This document shows positions 52,254 through 61,311 of a DNA stretch of 64,000 bases, one piece after another. A model generated the notes under the pieces. That model saw only the letters and a program-made list of their open reading frames with translations, was not told where the DNA came from and made no database searches. The position numbers were made by a program, and so were the translations under genes. Positions within the stretch are counted from its first letter, which is position 1. Each line of letters begins with the position of its first letter. The stretch comes from Pseudomonas guariconensis. GTDB lineage: Bacteria > Pseudomonadota > Gammaproteobacteria > Pseudomonadales > Pseudomonadaceae. The stretch is from assembly GCF_024127895.1 (NCBI RefSeq), contig NZ_JAMYBK010000013.1, positions 62,001 to 126,000 on the forward strand. The letters run 5' to 3'.

Positions 52254-52649
52254 TTACGCCGGCAACCGGGCAACCACCTTGATCTCGAAATCGAACCCAT
52301 ACAGCCAGGTGACCCCGATCGCCGTCACGGTCGGGTAGGGCGCAGGCCCCCAGAACTCCGCGCGCACCAGGTTCCAGATGGTGTCGAACTTGTCCTGTGG
52401 ATCGACGATGAACAGTGTCACGTCCTGCACATCGTCGAAGCTGCAGCCGGCTTCGGCAAGGATCGCGTTGAGGTTGCCGAATGCCCTGCGCACCTGGTTT
52501 TCCAGGCCAGGCTCGGGCGAGCCATCCTCGCGGCTGCCGACCTGTCCGGAAACGAAGAGCAAGCCATTGGTGCGGATCGCCGGGGAGTAGTGGTTGATGT
52601 CATACAAGGCCTGACGGCCTGGCGGGAACACGACGTCACGCTGAGTCAT
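52254..52649 (-). CDS. RidA-family enamine/imine deaminase
   Basis: This 131-aa protein has YSPAIRTNGLLFVSGQVG (the family opening), ILAEAGCSFDDVQDVTLFIVD, and the final P-T-V-T-A-I-G-V-T-W-L block. RidA proteins hydrolyse reactive enamine/imine intermediates made by PLP enzymes. The canonical active-site Arg (usually R-P-A-R-T) is not in its normal context here (GPAPYPTVTAIG), so it belongs to a divergent Rid subgroup and may lack deaminase activity. It diverges from the LysR gene at 52762. Confidence 0.88.
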   Translation of the reverse strand: MTQRDVVFPPGRQALYDINHYSPAIRTNGLLFVSGQVGSREDGSPEPGLENQVRRAFGNLNAILAEAGCSFDDVQDVTLFIVDPQDKFDTIWNLVRAEFWGPAPYPTVTAIGVTWLYGFDFEIKVVARLPA

Positions 52650-52761
52650 GGCATATCTCCATCGGGTGGGTGATGACGCTACTCTACGAAGCCCGGCTCG
52701 CGCGATAAATGCGCAAATCTGGTTATCATTGTTTGTTCATCCCAAATAATCGGGGCCGCTG

Positions 52762-53661
52762 ATGGACCGTTTCGATGCAATGCGTGCGTTTGCCCGAGTG
52801 GTGGAGGCCGGCAGCTTCACCAAGGCCGCCGATACCTTGCACATGAGTCGCACCAGCGTCACCCAGCTGGTGCAGCAGTTGGAGACGCGACTGCGGGTGC
52901 GCCTGCTCAACCGCACCACACGCAAGGTGCGGCTGACCAATGATGGCGCGCTGTTCTACGAGCGGGTGGTGCGCCTGCTGGCGGACCTGGAGGATGCCGA
53001 GGCCAGCCTGAGCGGTGCGGCTAGCCAGCCCCGGGGCAAGCTGCGGGTGGATGTACCCAGCCCTTTGGCGAGCATGGTGCTGATACCGGCGCTGGCGCAA
53101 TTCCACACGCGCTATCCGGACATCCAGATCGACATGGGGGTGAGCGACCGCATCGTCGACATCATCGGCGAGCACGTCGATTGCGTGGTGCGCGGCGGCG
53201 AACTGCTGGACCAGTCGCTGATGGCGCGCAAGGTCGCCGACCTGCAGTTGGGCGTCTATGCCTCACCGGCCTATCTGGAGCGGCTGGGGAGACCCCTGCA
53301 TCCGCTGGAGCTGGAAGGGCCGGTGCAGCGTGTCGTCGGGTTTCTCTGGGCACGCACCGGCAAGCCGGTGCCCTATGCCCTGAGCCGGGGAGAGGAGCGC
53401 TTGCAGGTGCAAGGGCGGCCGGTGCTGGCGGTGGATGACGGCAGTGCCTATCTCGCCGCGGGGCTCGCCGGGTTGGGTGTGCTCTGGTTGCCGGACTACA
53501 TGGCCCGGCCGCACCTGGCCACCGGTGCGCTGGTGCGGTTGTTCGAAGACTGGGCCCTGGAGCCTATGCCGCTGTATGTAGCCTACCCACCCAATCGCCA
53601 TGTGGGCGCGAAGTTGCGGGTATTCATCGATTGGGTGGTCGAGGTGATGGCGAGGCCTTGA
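52762..53661 (+). CDS. LysR-family transcriptional regulator (CrgA-type)
   Basis: This 299-aa regulator has the HTH MDRFDAMRAFARVVEAGSFTKAADTLHMSRTSVTQLVQQLETRLRVRLLNRTTR (residues 1-54) and an effector domain from about 90. It is divergent from ridA, and its end is only 3 bases from the convergent dehydratase gene. Confidence 0.9.
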   Translation: MDRFDAMRAFARVVEAGSFTKAADTLHMSRTSVTQLVQQLETRLRVRLLNRTTRKVRLTNDGALFYERVVRLLADLEDAEASLSGAASQPRGKLRVDVPSPLASMVLIPALAQFHTRYPDIQIDMGVSDRIVDIIGEHVDCVVRGGELLDQSLMARKVADLQLGVYASPAYLERLGRPLHPLELEGPVQRVVGFLWARTGKPVPYALSRGEERLQVQGRPVLAVDDGSAYLAAGLAGLGVLWLPDYMARPHLATGALVRLFEDWALEPMPLYVAYPPNRHVGAKLRVFIDWVVEVMARP

Positions 53662-53664
53662 TGC

Positions 53665-54588
53665 TCATCGGTCGCCCACCTGTTCCAGCCAGCTGCGAAT
53701 CTGCTCCAGGGTCGCTGTGGCCCCGCCACAGACGATCACCAGCACATTGCGGTACTCCCCCAGGCGTCCAGGTGTGTAGGCCAGGGCCAGCGCCGCGCCG
53801 CAGGCCGGCTCGACCAGCACGCGGTGATCGAGCAAAAACCGCTCGCACGCCAGCAGGGCTTCGCGGTCGCTGACCAATTCGCTGTGAACGGGATGCTGGC
53901 GCACACAGTCCATCGCCCGGTCGGCCACACGCTTGGCCCCCAGGGAGGTGGCCACCGATGCGATACGTTCCAGCGCCACCGGGTGCCCGGCCTCGATGGC
54001 CGCATGCAGCGAGGCGGCGCCTTCGGTTTCCACTGCCAGCACCGGCACATCGTGCCAGTCGTTGCGTTGCAGGCCCTCGACCACACCGCTGAGCAGCCCG
54101 CCACCGCCGACCGACAGCACCACCGCGTCGGGCTTGTGGCCTTCCCGGGCCACTTCGTCGATCAGGCTGGCATGGCCGGCCCAGAGCAACGGGTCGTCGA
54201 ACGGGTGGATGAAGGCATCGCCCGGTCCCACCAGGCTCTGCGCCAGTTCGTTGGCCTCCTGCCAGGAGCTGCCATGCACCACCACCTTGGCCTGCTCCAG
54301 GCGCAGCAGTTCCTGGGCCCGCTCGGTGGTCGTCTGCGGCACGACCACGGTCACTGGCACGCCGAGCCGGCGACCGGCATAGGCCACCGCCAGGCCGGCG
54401 TTGCCGCCAGAGGAGCAGACGAAGTGCCGGGCGCCACGGGCATGGTGGACCTCACAGGCATGGCCCACCCCGCGCAGCTTGAACGAGCCGCAGGGTTGCA
54501 GGGCTTCGAGCTTGAGCCAGACCGAGCGCTGGGTGGCCAGGGAGAGGGGGCGGGATTCGATCAGGGGTGTCTGGATGTGCAGGGGCAT
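53665..54588 (-). CDS. PLP-dependent serine/threonine dehydratase-like protein
   Basis: This 307-aa fold-type II PLP enzyme has PLP lysine in GSFKLRGVG (about residue 36), the asparagine loop SSGGNAG and the phosphate-cradling SVGGGGLLSG. It resembles the short L-serine/L-threonine deaminases without a C-terminal regulatory domain, giving pyruvate or 2-oxobutyrate plus ammonia. The ATG at 54588 is preferred over the upstream TTG. RidA two genes away would deal with the enamine it releases, a suggestive pairing. Confidence 0.88.
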   Translation of the reverse strand: MPLHIQTPLIESRPLSLATQRSVWLKLEALQPCGSFKLRGVGHACEVHHARGARHFVCSSGGNAGLAVAYAGRRLGVPVTVVVPQTTTERAQELLRLEQAKVVVHGSSWQEANELAQSLVGPGDAFIHPFDDPLLWAGHASLIDEVAREGHKPDAVVLSVGGGGLLSGVVEGLQRNDWHDVPVLAVETEGAASLHAAIEAGHPVALERIASVATSLGAKRVADRAMDCVRQHPVHSELVSDREALLACERFLLDHRVLVEPACGAALALAYTPGRLGEYRNVLVIVCGGATATLEQIRSWLEQVGDR

Positions 54589-54692
54589 GGCAGTTTCCAA
54601 CGAGTCGTTTTACGACCCAAGCATGCACCATTCGGGGCGGGGAGTGCACAAGCTCATTGGCGGGCGAGCCGCAATGTTGGCCAGCCGGCATT

Positions 54693-54711
54693 GGGGCTGC
54701 AAAGCAGCCCC
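54693..54711. repeat. REP-type hairpin
   Basis: GGGGCTGC-AAA-GCAGCCCC is a perfect 8-bp stem between the amidase stop (54743) and the dehydratase gene. It probably also works as a terminator for the amidase. Confidence 0.6.
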
Positions 54712-54742
54712 GATGCTAGCTGAAAGCCTTACCTGCTCGGAC

Positions 54743-56446
54743 TCAGCCCAGCGGTGGCGTACGCGGCGGGATCAGGCGGCGCGAGCCGGTGGACTCGAAC
54801 GCCGCGCCAAAGCGCAGCAGCGCCGAGTCGTCGTAGGCGCGGCCAGCGAACGTCAGGCCGACCGGCATGCCGATGTCGGCCATCACGCCCATGGGCACGG
54901 TGACGGTGGGCACGCCCAGGTGACGGATCGCCAGGTTGCCATTGGCCACCCACACGCCGTTGCTCCAGGCGATATCCGCCGATGCCGGGTTGACGTCGGC
55001 GTCCGCCGGGCCGACGTCGGCCACGGTGGGGAACAGCACGGCGTCCAGGCCGAGGTCGTCCATCCAGTCCTCGAGGTCGAGCTTGCGCGTCATCTCCAGG
55101 CCGCGCAGGCCGTCCGGCACGGTCTCGATCTGGTCCCACGACTTGAGGCCGCGCTTGGCCATGTTCACGTACTCGTCCATGCCGGCAGCCAGGTCGTCCT
55201 CGCGGTTCGGCAGGGTACCTGGGTCATGGGGGAAGATCTGCATGCCGTCGACATCGGCCAGACGATTGAGTTTCGGGTCGCCGTTGGCCCGCAGGAAGTC
55301 GTCGAAGGCCCAGCCGGACAGCTCCCAGAGCTCGTCGTGCAGGAACTCCTTGGAAACGATGCCGCGGTTGAACACGGTCGGCGCACCGGGGCGGTCGCCC
55401 TCGCAGTTGGAGACCAGCGGGAAATCCACCTCGATCACCTCGGCACCGGCCGCTTCCAGGGCCTGGCGGGCCTGGTTCCACAGATCGATGACGCTGGCGC
55501 GGGTATTGATGCGCTGGCCGGTCGGGCCGCCGATACCTGGCTTCTGCGAGGTGCCGGCCTCGGGGTCGGCATTGATGTACATGCGTGGCACGCCGAAACG
55601 CTTGTCCTTGAGCGCGCTGGCGTCGGCGGCCAGGTCCAGGTACGAGGCCGGGCGCACCTGCGAGGCGGCCGGGATCGGTACCCAGGGTTGCAGGCGCCAC
55701 AGGTCGCCGCGGGTATCGGCGTCGTCGGCGACCACCACGTCGAGGATCTCCAGCAGGTCGGCCATGGTCCGGGCATAGGGCACCACCACGTCCATGGTCG
55801 GGGTCAGCGGCCAGTTGCCACGCACCGAGATCACCCCGCGCGAGGGGGTGTAGGCGCACAGGCCATTGTTGGACGCCGGGCCGCGACCGCTGGACCAGGT
55901 TTCCTCGGCCAGGCCGAAGGCCGAGAAGCTGGCGGCGGTGGCGGTACCGGCACCGTTGGAGGAGCCGGACGCGAACGGCGCGGTCAGGTAGGCGGCGTTG
56001 TACGGGCTTTCGGCACGGCCGTAGACGCCACGCTGCATGCCGCCGTTGGCCATGGGCGGCATGTTGGTCTTGCCCAGGCAGATGGCGCCAGCGGCACGCA
56101 GGCGCTCGATGGTGAAGGCGTCACGCTGGGCCACCAGGTCCTTGAACGCCGGGCTGCCGGAGGCGGCCGTGAGGCCCTTGACCAGGTAGCTGTCCTTGGC
56201 GGTGTAGGGGATGCCATCCAGCGGGCCGAGGGTTTCGCCCCGGGCCCGGCGGGCATCGGAGGCCTCGGCCTCCTTGAGTGCGTCAGGGTTGCGTACCACC
56301 ACGGCATTCAGGGCAGTGGCGGTGTCGGCTCCGTCATAGGCGTCGATGCGGGCCAGATAGGCCTTGACCAGCTCGACCGCCGTCGTGCGGCCGGTCTCGA
56401 GCGCGTCGCGCAGCTCGGCAATGGAAACCTCGGTTACCTCGATCAT
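54743..56446 (-). CDS. amidase-signature family hydrolase
   Basis: This 567-aa protein has a Ser-cisSer-Lys amidase core: K in GIPYTAKDSYL (about residue 84), the first serine in FASGSSNGAGTATA, and the nucleophile region ETWSSGRGPASNNG. It hydrolyses an amide or possibly an ester. The usual G-T-D-T-G-G-S context is replaced by A-E-E-T-W-S-S-G-R-G, a known variation in some subgroups. It is somewhat longer than average, with an insertion around residues 230-330. The substrate is unknown. Confidence 0.88.
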   Translation of the reverse strand: MIEVTEVSIAELRDALETGRTTAVELVKAYLARIDAYDGADTATALNAVVVRNPDALKEAEASDARRARGETLGPLDGIPYTAKDSYLVKGLTAASGSPAFKDLVAQRDAFTIERLRAAGAICLGKTNMPPMANGGMQRGVYGRAESPYNAAYLTAPFASGSSNGAGTATAASFSAFGLAEETWSSGRGPASNNGLCAYTPSRGVISVRGNWPLTPTMDVVVPYARTMADLLEILDVVVADDADTRGDLWRLQPWVPIPAASQVRPASYLDLAADASALKDKRFGVPRMYINADPEAGTSQKPGIGGPTGQRINTRASVIDLWNQARQALEAAGAEVIEVDFPLVSNCEGDRPGAPTVFNRGIVSKEFLHDELWELSGWAFDDFLRANGDPKLNRLADVDGMQIFPHDPGTLPNREDDLAAGMDEYVNMAKRGLKSWDQIETVPDGLRGLEMTRKLDLEDWMDDLGLDAVLFPTVADVGPADADVNPASADIAWSNGVWVANGNLAIRHLGVPTVTVPMGVMADIGMPVGLTFAGRAYDDSALLRFGAAFESTGSRRLIPPRTPPLG

Positions 56447-56573
56447 GCTGTCACCAGTTGTGCAGGTGGAAAATCATGGCCGCGAGTGTAGCAAGAAGCC
56501 CTTGCCGGGCGCAGGCATGCAGCGTGGCAATGGTTTGTTGCAGCGCGGCACGATGGAGGGAACGCAGGCGAAG

Positions 56574-56601
56574 TTGACGGGTCGCAGTCTAGTCTTAGGC
56601 T
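56574..56601 (+). promoter_or_regulatory. possible promoter of the BCCT gene
   Basis: TTGACG (56574-56579) and TAGGCT (56596-56601) are 16 bases apart, about 110 bases before the BCCT start, in the 262-base divergent gap. The -10 is weak. Confidence 0.35.
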
Positions 56602-56708
56602 TTGCATGAAAAGCCGTCGAGCGCTGCTCAGGCGCTTTTCGTACCAAGCCCAGGCCCATGTCGCCCGCGTTGGGGCTGGCAAGATCAACGATCCGGAGCC
56701 ACCGATAC

Positions 56709-58679
56709 ATGCCCAATACGCCAGAATCTGCCTCCACCTCCACCGTCAACCCGCCAGTCTTCTGGATTTCCGCTGCCTTGCTGCTGGTGCTGGTGCTCTA
56801 TGCCAGCGTCTTCCAGTCCCATGCCCAGGCCTTGTTCGCGCACATCCAGGGCTGGATCATCGGCAACGTCAGCTGGTTCTATATCCTGGCGGTGGCGATC
56901 ATCCTCGGCACCGTGGTGTTCCTCGGTGTCAGCCGCTATGGCGACATCAAGCTTGGCCCCGACCACAGCACGCCGGACTACAGCAGCACCACTTGGTTCG
57001 CCATGCTGTTCTCCGCCGGCATGGGCATCGGTTTGATGTTCTTCGGCGTCGCCGAGCCGGTGATGCACTTCGTCAAGCCGCCGGTGGGCGAGGGCGGCAC
57101 GGTGATGGCGGCCTCCGACGCGATGCGCATCACCTTCTTCCACTGGGGCCTGCATGCCTGGGCGATCTACGCCATCGTCGCCCTGATCCTGGCCTACTTC
57201 AGCTTCCGCCACGGCCTGCCGCTGACCTTGCGCTCGGCGCTCTATCCGTTGATTGGCGAGCGTATCCATGGGCCGATCGGTCATGCGGTGGACATCTTCG
57301 CCATCATCGGCACGGTGTTCGGGGTGGCCACCTCGCTGGGCTTCGGTGTCGCGCAGATCAATACCGGACTCAACGCGCTGTTCGGCGTGCCGGTGTCGAT
57401 ACCGGTGCAGATCGTGCTGATCATCGGCACCACCTTCCTCGCCACCCTGTCGGTGGTTTCCGGCCTGGACAAGGGCATCCGCCGCCTGTCGGAGCTGAAC
57501 CTGGGCCTGGCGGTGCTGCTGTTGCTGATGGTGGTGCTGCTCGGGCCGACGGTGCTGATCCTGCAGACGTTCGTGCAGAACACCGGCGGCTACCTGGGCG
57601 AAATCGTCAGCCGTACCCTCAACCTCTATGCCTACCAACCCACCGACTGGATCGGCGGCTGGACGCTGTTCTACTGGGGCTGGTGGCTGGCTTGGTCGCC
57701 CTTCGTCGGGCTGTTCATCGCACGCATCTCCCGGGGCAGGACGATCCGCGAGTTCGTCACCGGCGTGCTGCTGGTGCCGACCGGCTTCACCTTGCTGTGG
57801 ATGACCGTGTTCGGCAACACGGCGATCCACATGATCCTCGACGAGGGCTTGACCGACTTGGCCCGGGCGGTGGACCAGGACACTTCGCTGGCGTTGTTCG
57901 CCTTCCTCGAGCACTTCCCGTTCGCCGGCGCCATCAGCACCTTGGCGATCGTCATGGTGCTGGTGTTCTTCGTCACCTCGGCAGACTCCGGCGCCATGGT
58001 CGTGGACATGCTCGCCTCGGGTGGGCAGGAGCACACGCCGGTCCGCCAGCGTATCTTCTGGGCCGCGAGCATGGGCGTGGTGGCCATCGCCTTGTTGCTG
58101 GCCGACGGCCTCAAGGCCCTGCAGACGGCGACCATTGCCAGTGCGCTACCGTTCACCATCGCCTTGCTGTGCAGCATGCGCGGGCTGCTCAAGGCGCTCA
58201 AGCTCGACGCCACCAAGCGCGGCCTGCGCTACCAGGCCCTGGCGATCTCGCCGACCGCCTCCCGCGCCGCCGGCAACTGGCAGCGGCGTTTGCGCACCCT
58301 GGCCATGTTCCCGCGCCGGGCGCATGTGCTGCGGTTCATCGCCGAAGTGGGGTTGCCGGCCTGCCAGTCGGTGGCCGAGGAGTGGCGCCGGCAGGGCTAT
58401 GAATGCAGCGTGGAGGAGGGTGAGGGCGGCAGTGTCACGCTCAAGGTGGGGCCGAGCGACCATCCCTTCGTCTACGAGATCAGGCCCCATGCCTACACCA
58501 TGCCCAGCTTCGTCATGAGCGATACGCCGGGTGAGGAGCGCAAGTACTTCCGCGCCGAGGTGCACCTGCGTGAAGGCGGGCAGGACCATGATGTGATGGG
58601 GTGGTCGAAGGAGGAGGTGATCGGCGACATCCTCGATCACTTCGAGCGGCACATGCACTTCCTGCACCTGGTGGGCTGA
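56709..58679 (+). CDS. betT: BCCT-family choline/betaine transporter, BetT type
   Basis: This 656-aa protein has 12 membrane segments. It has the glycine-rich FSAGMGIGLMFFGVAEPV in segment 2-3 and the BCCT signature WTLFYWGWWLAWSPFVGLFIARISRGRTIREF. A cytoplasmic tail of about 140 residues follows, typical of BetT carriers that sense osmotic stress. It imports choline or a related trimethylammonium compound with H+ or Na+. The ATG at 56709 has GGAG upstream. No bet genes are adjacent, so the exact cargo is unproven. Confidence 0.9.
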   Translation: MPNTPESASTSTVNPPVFWISAALLLVLVLYASVFQSHAQALFAHIQGWIIGNVSWFYILAVAIILGTVVFLGVSRYGDIKLGPDHSTPDYSSTTWFAMLFSAGMGIGLMFFGVAEPVMHFVKPPVGEGGTVMAASDAMRITFFHWGLHAWAIYAIVALILAYFSFRHGLPLTLRSALYPLIGERIHGPIGHAVDIFAIIGTVFGVATSLGFGVAQINTGLNALFGVPVSIPVQIVLIIGTTFLATLSVVSGLDKGIRRLSELNLGLAVLLLLMVVLLGPTVLILQTFVQNTGGYLGEIVSRTLNLYAYQPTDWIGGWTLFYWGWWLAWSPFVGLFIARISRGRTIREFVTGVLLVPTGFTLLWMTVFGNTAIHMILDEGLTDLARAVDQDTSLALFAFLEHFPFAGAISTLAIVMVLVFFVTSADSGAMVVDMLASGGQEHTPVRQRIFWAASMGVVAIALLLADGLKALQTATIASALPFTIALLCSMRGLLKALKLDATKRGLRYQALAISPTASRAAGNWQRRLRTLAMFPRRAHVLRFIAEVGLPACQSVAEEWRRQGYECSVEEGEGGSVTLKVGPSDHPFVYEIRPHAYTMPSFVMSDTPGEERKYFRAEVHLREGGQDHDVMGWSKEEVIGDILDHFERHMHFLHLVG

Positions 58680-58689
58680 GGTGGCAGCG

Positions 58690-58713
58690 GGGCCGCTCTT
58701 GCCGGAGCGGCCC
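58690..58713. terminator. bidirectional hairpin between BCCT and GST genes
   Basis: GGGCCGCTC (58690-58698) and GAGCGGCCC (58705-58713) form a perfect 9-bp stem, 11 bases after the transporter stop and just before the convergent gene end at 58720. Confidence 0.65.
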
Positions 58714-58719
58714 GTGCGG

Positions 58720-59559
58720 TCAATCCAGGTCTGCCGCCGAGTGGCGTTCCGGCACTTGGCTTTGCTCGTCGCCCCAGGTCCGGTTGACCCGCGTGCCACG
58801 CTGCACTGCCGGCCGCTGGGCGATCTCCTCGGCCCAGCGGCGCACATGGGTGTACTCGTGCACGGCGAGGAACTCGGCCGCGTCGTAGAGGTTGCCGCGC
58901 ACCAGTTGGCCGTACCAGGGCCAGACGGCGATGTCGGCGATGCTGTATTCGTCCCCGCCCAGGTAGCGGCTTTCGGCCAGGCGCCGATCGAGCACATCCA
59001 ACTGGCGCTTGGCTTCCATGGTGAAGCGGTTGATGGCGTACTCGAACTTCTCTGGCGCATACACGTAGAAGTGGCCGAAGCCGCCGCCCAGGTAGGGTGC
59101 CGCGCCCATCTGCCAGAACAGCCAGTTCAGGCTCTCGGTACGCGCCGCCGGGGTGGTTGGCAGGAACGCGCCGAACTTCTCGGCCAGGTACAGCAGGATC
59201 GAGCCAGACTCGAACACCCGCACCGGCGGCTCGGCACTGCGATCGAGCAGGGCGGGGATCTTGGAGTTGGGGTTGACCTGGACGAAGCCGCTGGAGAACT
59301 GGTCGCCCTCGCCGATACGGATCAGCCAGGCGTCGTACTCGGCGCCGCGGTGGCCCAGGGCGAGGAGCTCCTCCAGCAGGATGGTCACCTTGACCCCGTT
59401 GGGCGTGGCCAGGGAGTAGAGCTGCAGCGGGTGCTTGCCGACGGGCAGATCCTGCTCATGGGTGGGGCCGGCGATGGGGCGGTTGATGCTGGCGAACTGG
59501 CCGCCGGAGGCTGTGTCGTTGGTCCAGACCTTGGGCGGGACGTAGGGGGACTTGCTCAT
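58720..59559 (-). CDS. yghU: glutathione S-transferase, YghU/Nu class
   Basis: This 279-aa protein has the YghU opening (VPPKVWTNDTASGGQFASINRPIAGPTHEQDLPVGKHPLQLYSLATPNGVKVTILLEEL). The thioredoxin domain contains N-P-N-S-K-I-P-A-L-L and E-S-G-S-I-L-L-Y-L-A, followed by an all-helical C-domain. Nu-class enzymes have disulfide-bond reductase and peroxidase activity with two glutathiones. The ATG at 59559 has AGGAG nine bases upstream. Confidence 0.92.
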   Translation of the reverse strand: MSKSPYVPPKVWTNDTASGGQFASINRPIAGPTHEQDLPVGKHPLQLYSLATPNGVKVTILLEELLALGHRGAEYDAWLIRIGEGDQFSSGFVQVNPNSKIPALLDRSAEPPVRVFESGSILLYLAEKFGAFLPTTPAARTESLNWLFWQMGAAPYLGGGFGHFYVYAPEKFEYAINRFTMEAKRQLDVLDRRLAESRYLGGDEYSIADIAVWPWYGQLVRGNLYDAAEFLAVHEYTHVRRWAEEIAQRPAVQRGTRVNRTWGDEQSQVPERHSAADLD

Positions 59560-59699
59560 GCACGGAATCTCCTGATGGCTCGAAGCGGTCACGTAAAGAC
59601 GTGGATCTGCATCTATGCCACGGGTTCGGAGCAAAGGGCAAATACGGTGGGGCCTTTCCTGGGCGTTCAGCGCTAGTCAAGACGCTCTATTGGCATTCG

Positions 59700-59802
59700 G
59701 GGGCGCGGTGCGCCCCATCGCCGGCAAGGTACAGCGCAATTCTGGAGTCCGGCGCCACCCTGTGGGAGCCGGCTTGCCGGCGATGGGCTGCAAAGCAGCC
59801 CC
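59700..59802. repeat. REP element and adjacent hairpin
   Basis: GGGGCGC-GGT-GCGCCCC (59700-59716) is followed by a complete P. putida-type REP at 59761-59802: TGTGGGAGCCGGCTTGCCGG, then CGATGGGCTGCAAAGCAGCC and CC. They fill the gap 59560-59849 between the GST and NDH-2-like genes; no ORF is supportable there. Confidence 0.7.
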
Positions 59803-59849
59803 AGGACCGCCAAGCGCTGCTCAACTGAGCGCCGAGGCGACGTGATCGG

Positions 59850-61058
59850 TCAGGCCACGGGGATCAGCGGGTCCGCTGCCGCCAGCGCCGCGGTGCGTTC
59901 CGCTGCCGGCGGGTAGATCCACACGGTATTGATCTGCGCCTTGAGCTTCTTGGCCTCGGCCCTGTCCTCGGGCGGCATGACCTTGCGTTCCCAGCCCTCG
60001 GTGTACACCGCGCCCCAGGCGCCGAGGTCGAGGCAGGTGACGTACTTGGGCTGGCTGTAGGTCATCGGGGCCACGCCGATCAGCTCGGCGGCGGCGTTGT
60101 TGCCCGCGTAGCGGCCCAGCGGAATGGCATGCTGGCAGGACATCACCGCATGGTTGCCAACCTCGTCGCAGGCGGCGTAGGCGACGTCGCCTGCGGCGTA
60201 CACCGCATCGTTGCCCTTGACCTTGAGGTGGCCGTCCACGTGCAGGCGGCCCTGGCGGTCGTGCTCGCCGCTGATCTGCCCGGTGAGCGGGTTGGCCTTG
60301 AAACCGACGGTCCAGACCACGGTATTAGCGGCGATGCGCTGGCCGTTGTCGAGCAACACCCCATCGGCATCCACCGAGGCCACGGTGGCTGCGCAGATCC
60401 ATTCGATGCCCAATGCCGCGGATGCCTCCACGATGGCCGGGCTGATGCCGTCGCCTAGGGCGGCGCCAATCCTCGCGCCGCGGTCGACCACGACGATACG
60501 CGGCTTGACCTGCTCGCCCAGGATCGCCCGCAGGCGGCTGGGCAGCTCGGTGGCGGTCTCGATGCCGGTGAAACCACCACCGGCGATCACCACGGTGTTG
60601 CGTGCCGCGCTGTCGGGTCGCGAGGCCAGGGACTTGAGGTGCTCTTCCAGGCGCACCGCCGACTCGATCTTGTCGACGTCGAAGGCATGCTGGTCGAAAC
60701 CAGCGAGATCCGGGCGATTGAGCAGGCTGCCACAGGCCATGATCAAGCGGTCGTAGCCCAGGCTCGCCTCCTGACCGGAGGGATCACGGTAGGCCACCGT
60801 ACGGGCCGCCTCGTCGATGCGCTGGGCCGTGCCCCTGACGAAACGCACGTTGACCGCGTCGAACAGCGCCTGCAGGGGCGCTGCCATGTTGTGCACGTCG
60901 GCTTCGTAGAAGCGCGGGCGGACATGCAGTTCGGCCTGGGGGGCGAGCACGGTCACCTCGACATCGTCCCGGCCATGCTGGTCCAGCAGGCGTACAGCGC
61001 TCAGGGCGCTCCACAGACCAGCGAATCCTGCACCGATAATCAGAATCTGTCGTTTCAT
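59850..61058 (-). CDS. type II NADH dehydrogenase-like FAD oxidoreductase
   Basis: This 402-aa flavoprotein has the FAD motif GAGFAGLWSAL (residues 9-19), the NAD(P) motif AGGGFTGIETATEL (about 159-172) and the second FAD block DAVYAAGDVAYA. The overall order is that of NDH-2 and sulfide:quinone reductase relatives. It lacks a clear C-terminal membrane anchor helix. The likely role is to pass electrons from NADH to quinone or another acceptor. It is a single gene. Confidence 0.87.
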   Translation of the reverse strand: MKRQILIIGAGFAGLWSALSAVRLLDQHGRDDVEVTVLAPQAELHVRPRFYEADVHNMAAPLQALFDAVNVRFVRGTAQRIDEAARTVAYRDPSGQEASLGYDRLIMACGSLLNRPDLAGFDQHAFDVDKIESAVRLEEHLKSLASRPDSAARNTVVIAGGGFTGIETATELPSRLRAILGEQVKPRIVVVDRGARIGAALGDGISPAIVEASAALGIEWICAATVASVDADGVLLDNGQRIAANTVVWTVGFKANPLTGQISGEHDRQGRLHVDGHLKVKGNDAVYAAGDVAYAACDEVGNHAVMSCQHAIPLGRYAGNNAAAELIGVAPMTYSQPKYVTCLDLGAWGAVYTEGWERKVMPPEDRAEAKKLKAQINTVWIYPPAAERTAALAAADPLIPVA

Positions 61059-61273
61059 GTTGTGCTCCTGGAGAAAGTGACGGGCAGATGCATCCCCGAG
61101 GGCGTTCTCCAGAGGCCTGGAGAGGATACCGCTCAGTGGATGCGTGGCTGGCGGGCACGCGGTATCTGCGTGTCGCCGGACACGGTCTGGCCTGTTGTCG
61201 TTCTTGGGGTCATGCGTTTGTTGGCGGATGGGCTGGAATCGATGCTAAGCGCAACGGCGTGCGCCACATAGGC

Positions 61274-61307
61274 CAAAAAACCCTGACTTTCGGCCAGCCC
61301 GGCCGAA
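61274..61307 (-). terminator. rho-independent terminator of the GlxA-family regulator gene
   Basis: On the minus strand, TTCGGCC-GGGCT-GGCCGAA (61307-61289) is followed by a six-T run (61280-61275), starting 4 bases after the stop codon. The remaining gap down to 61059 shows no gene. Confidence 0.7.
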
Positions 61308-61311
61308 CGCC

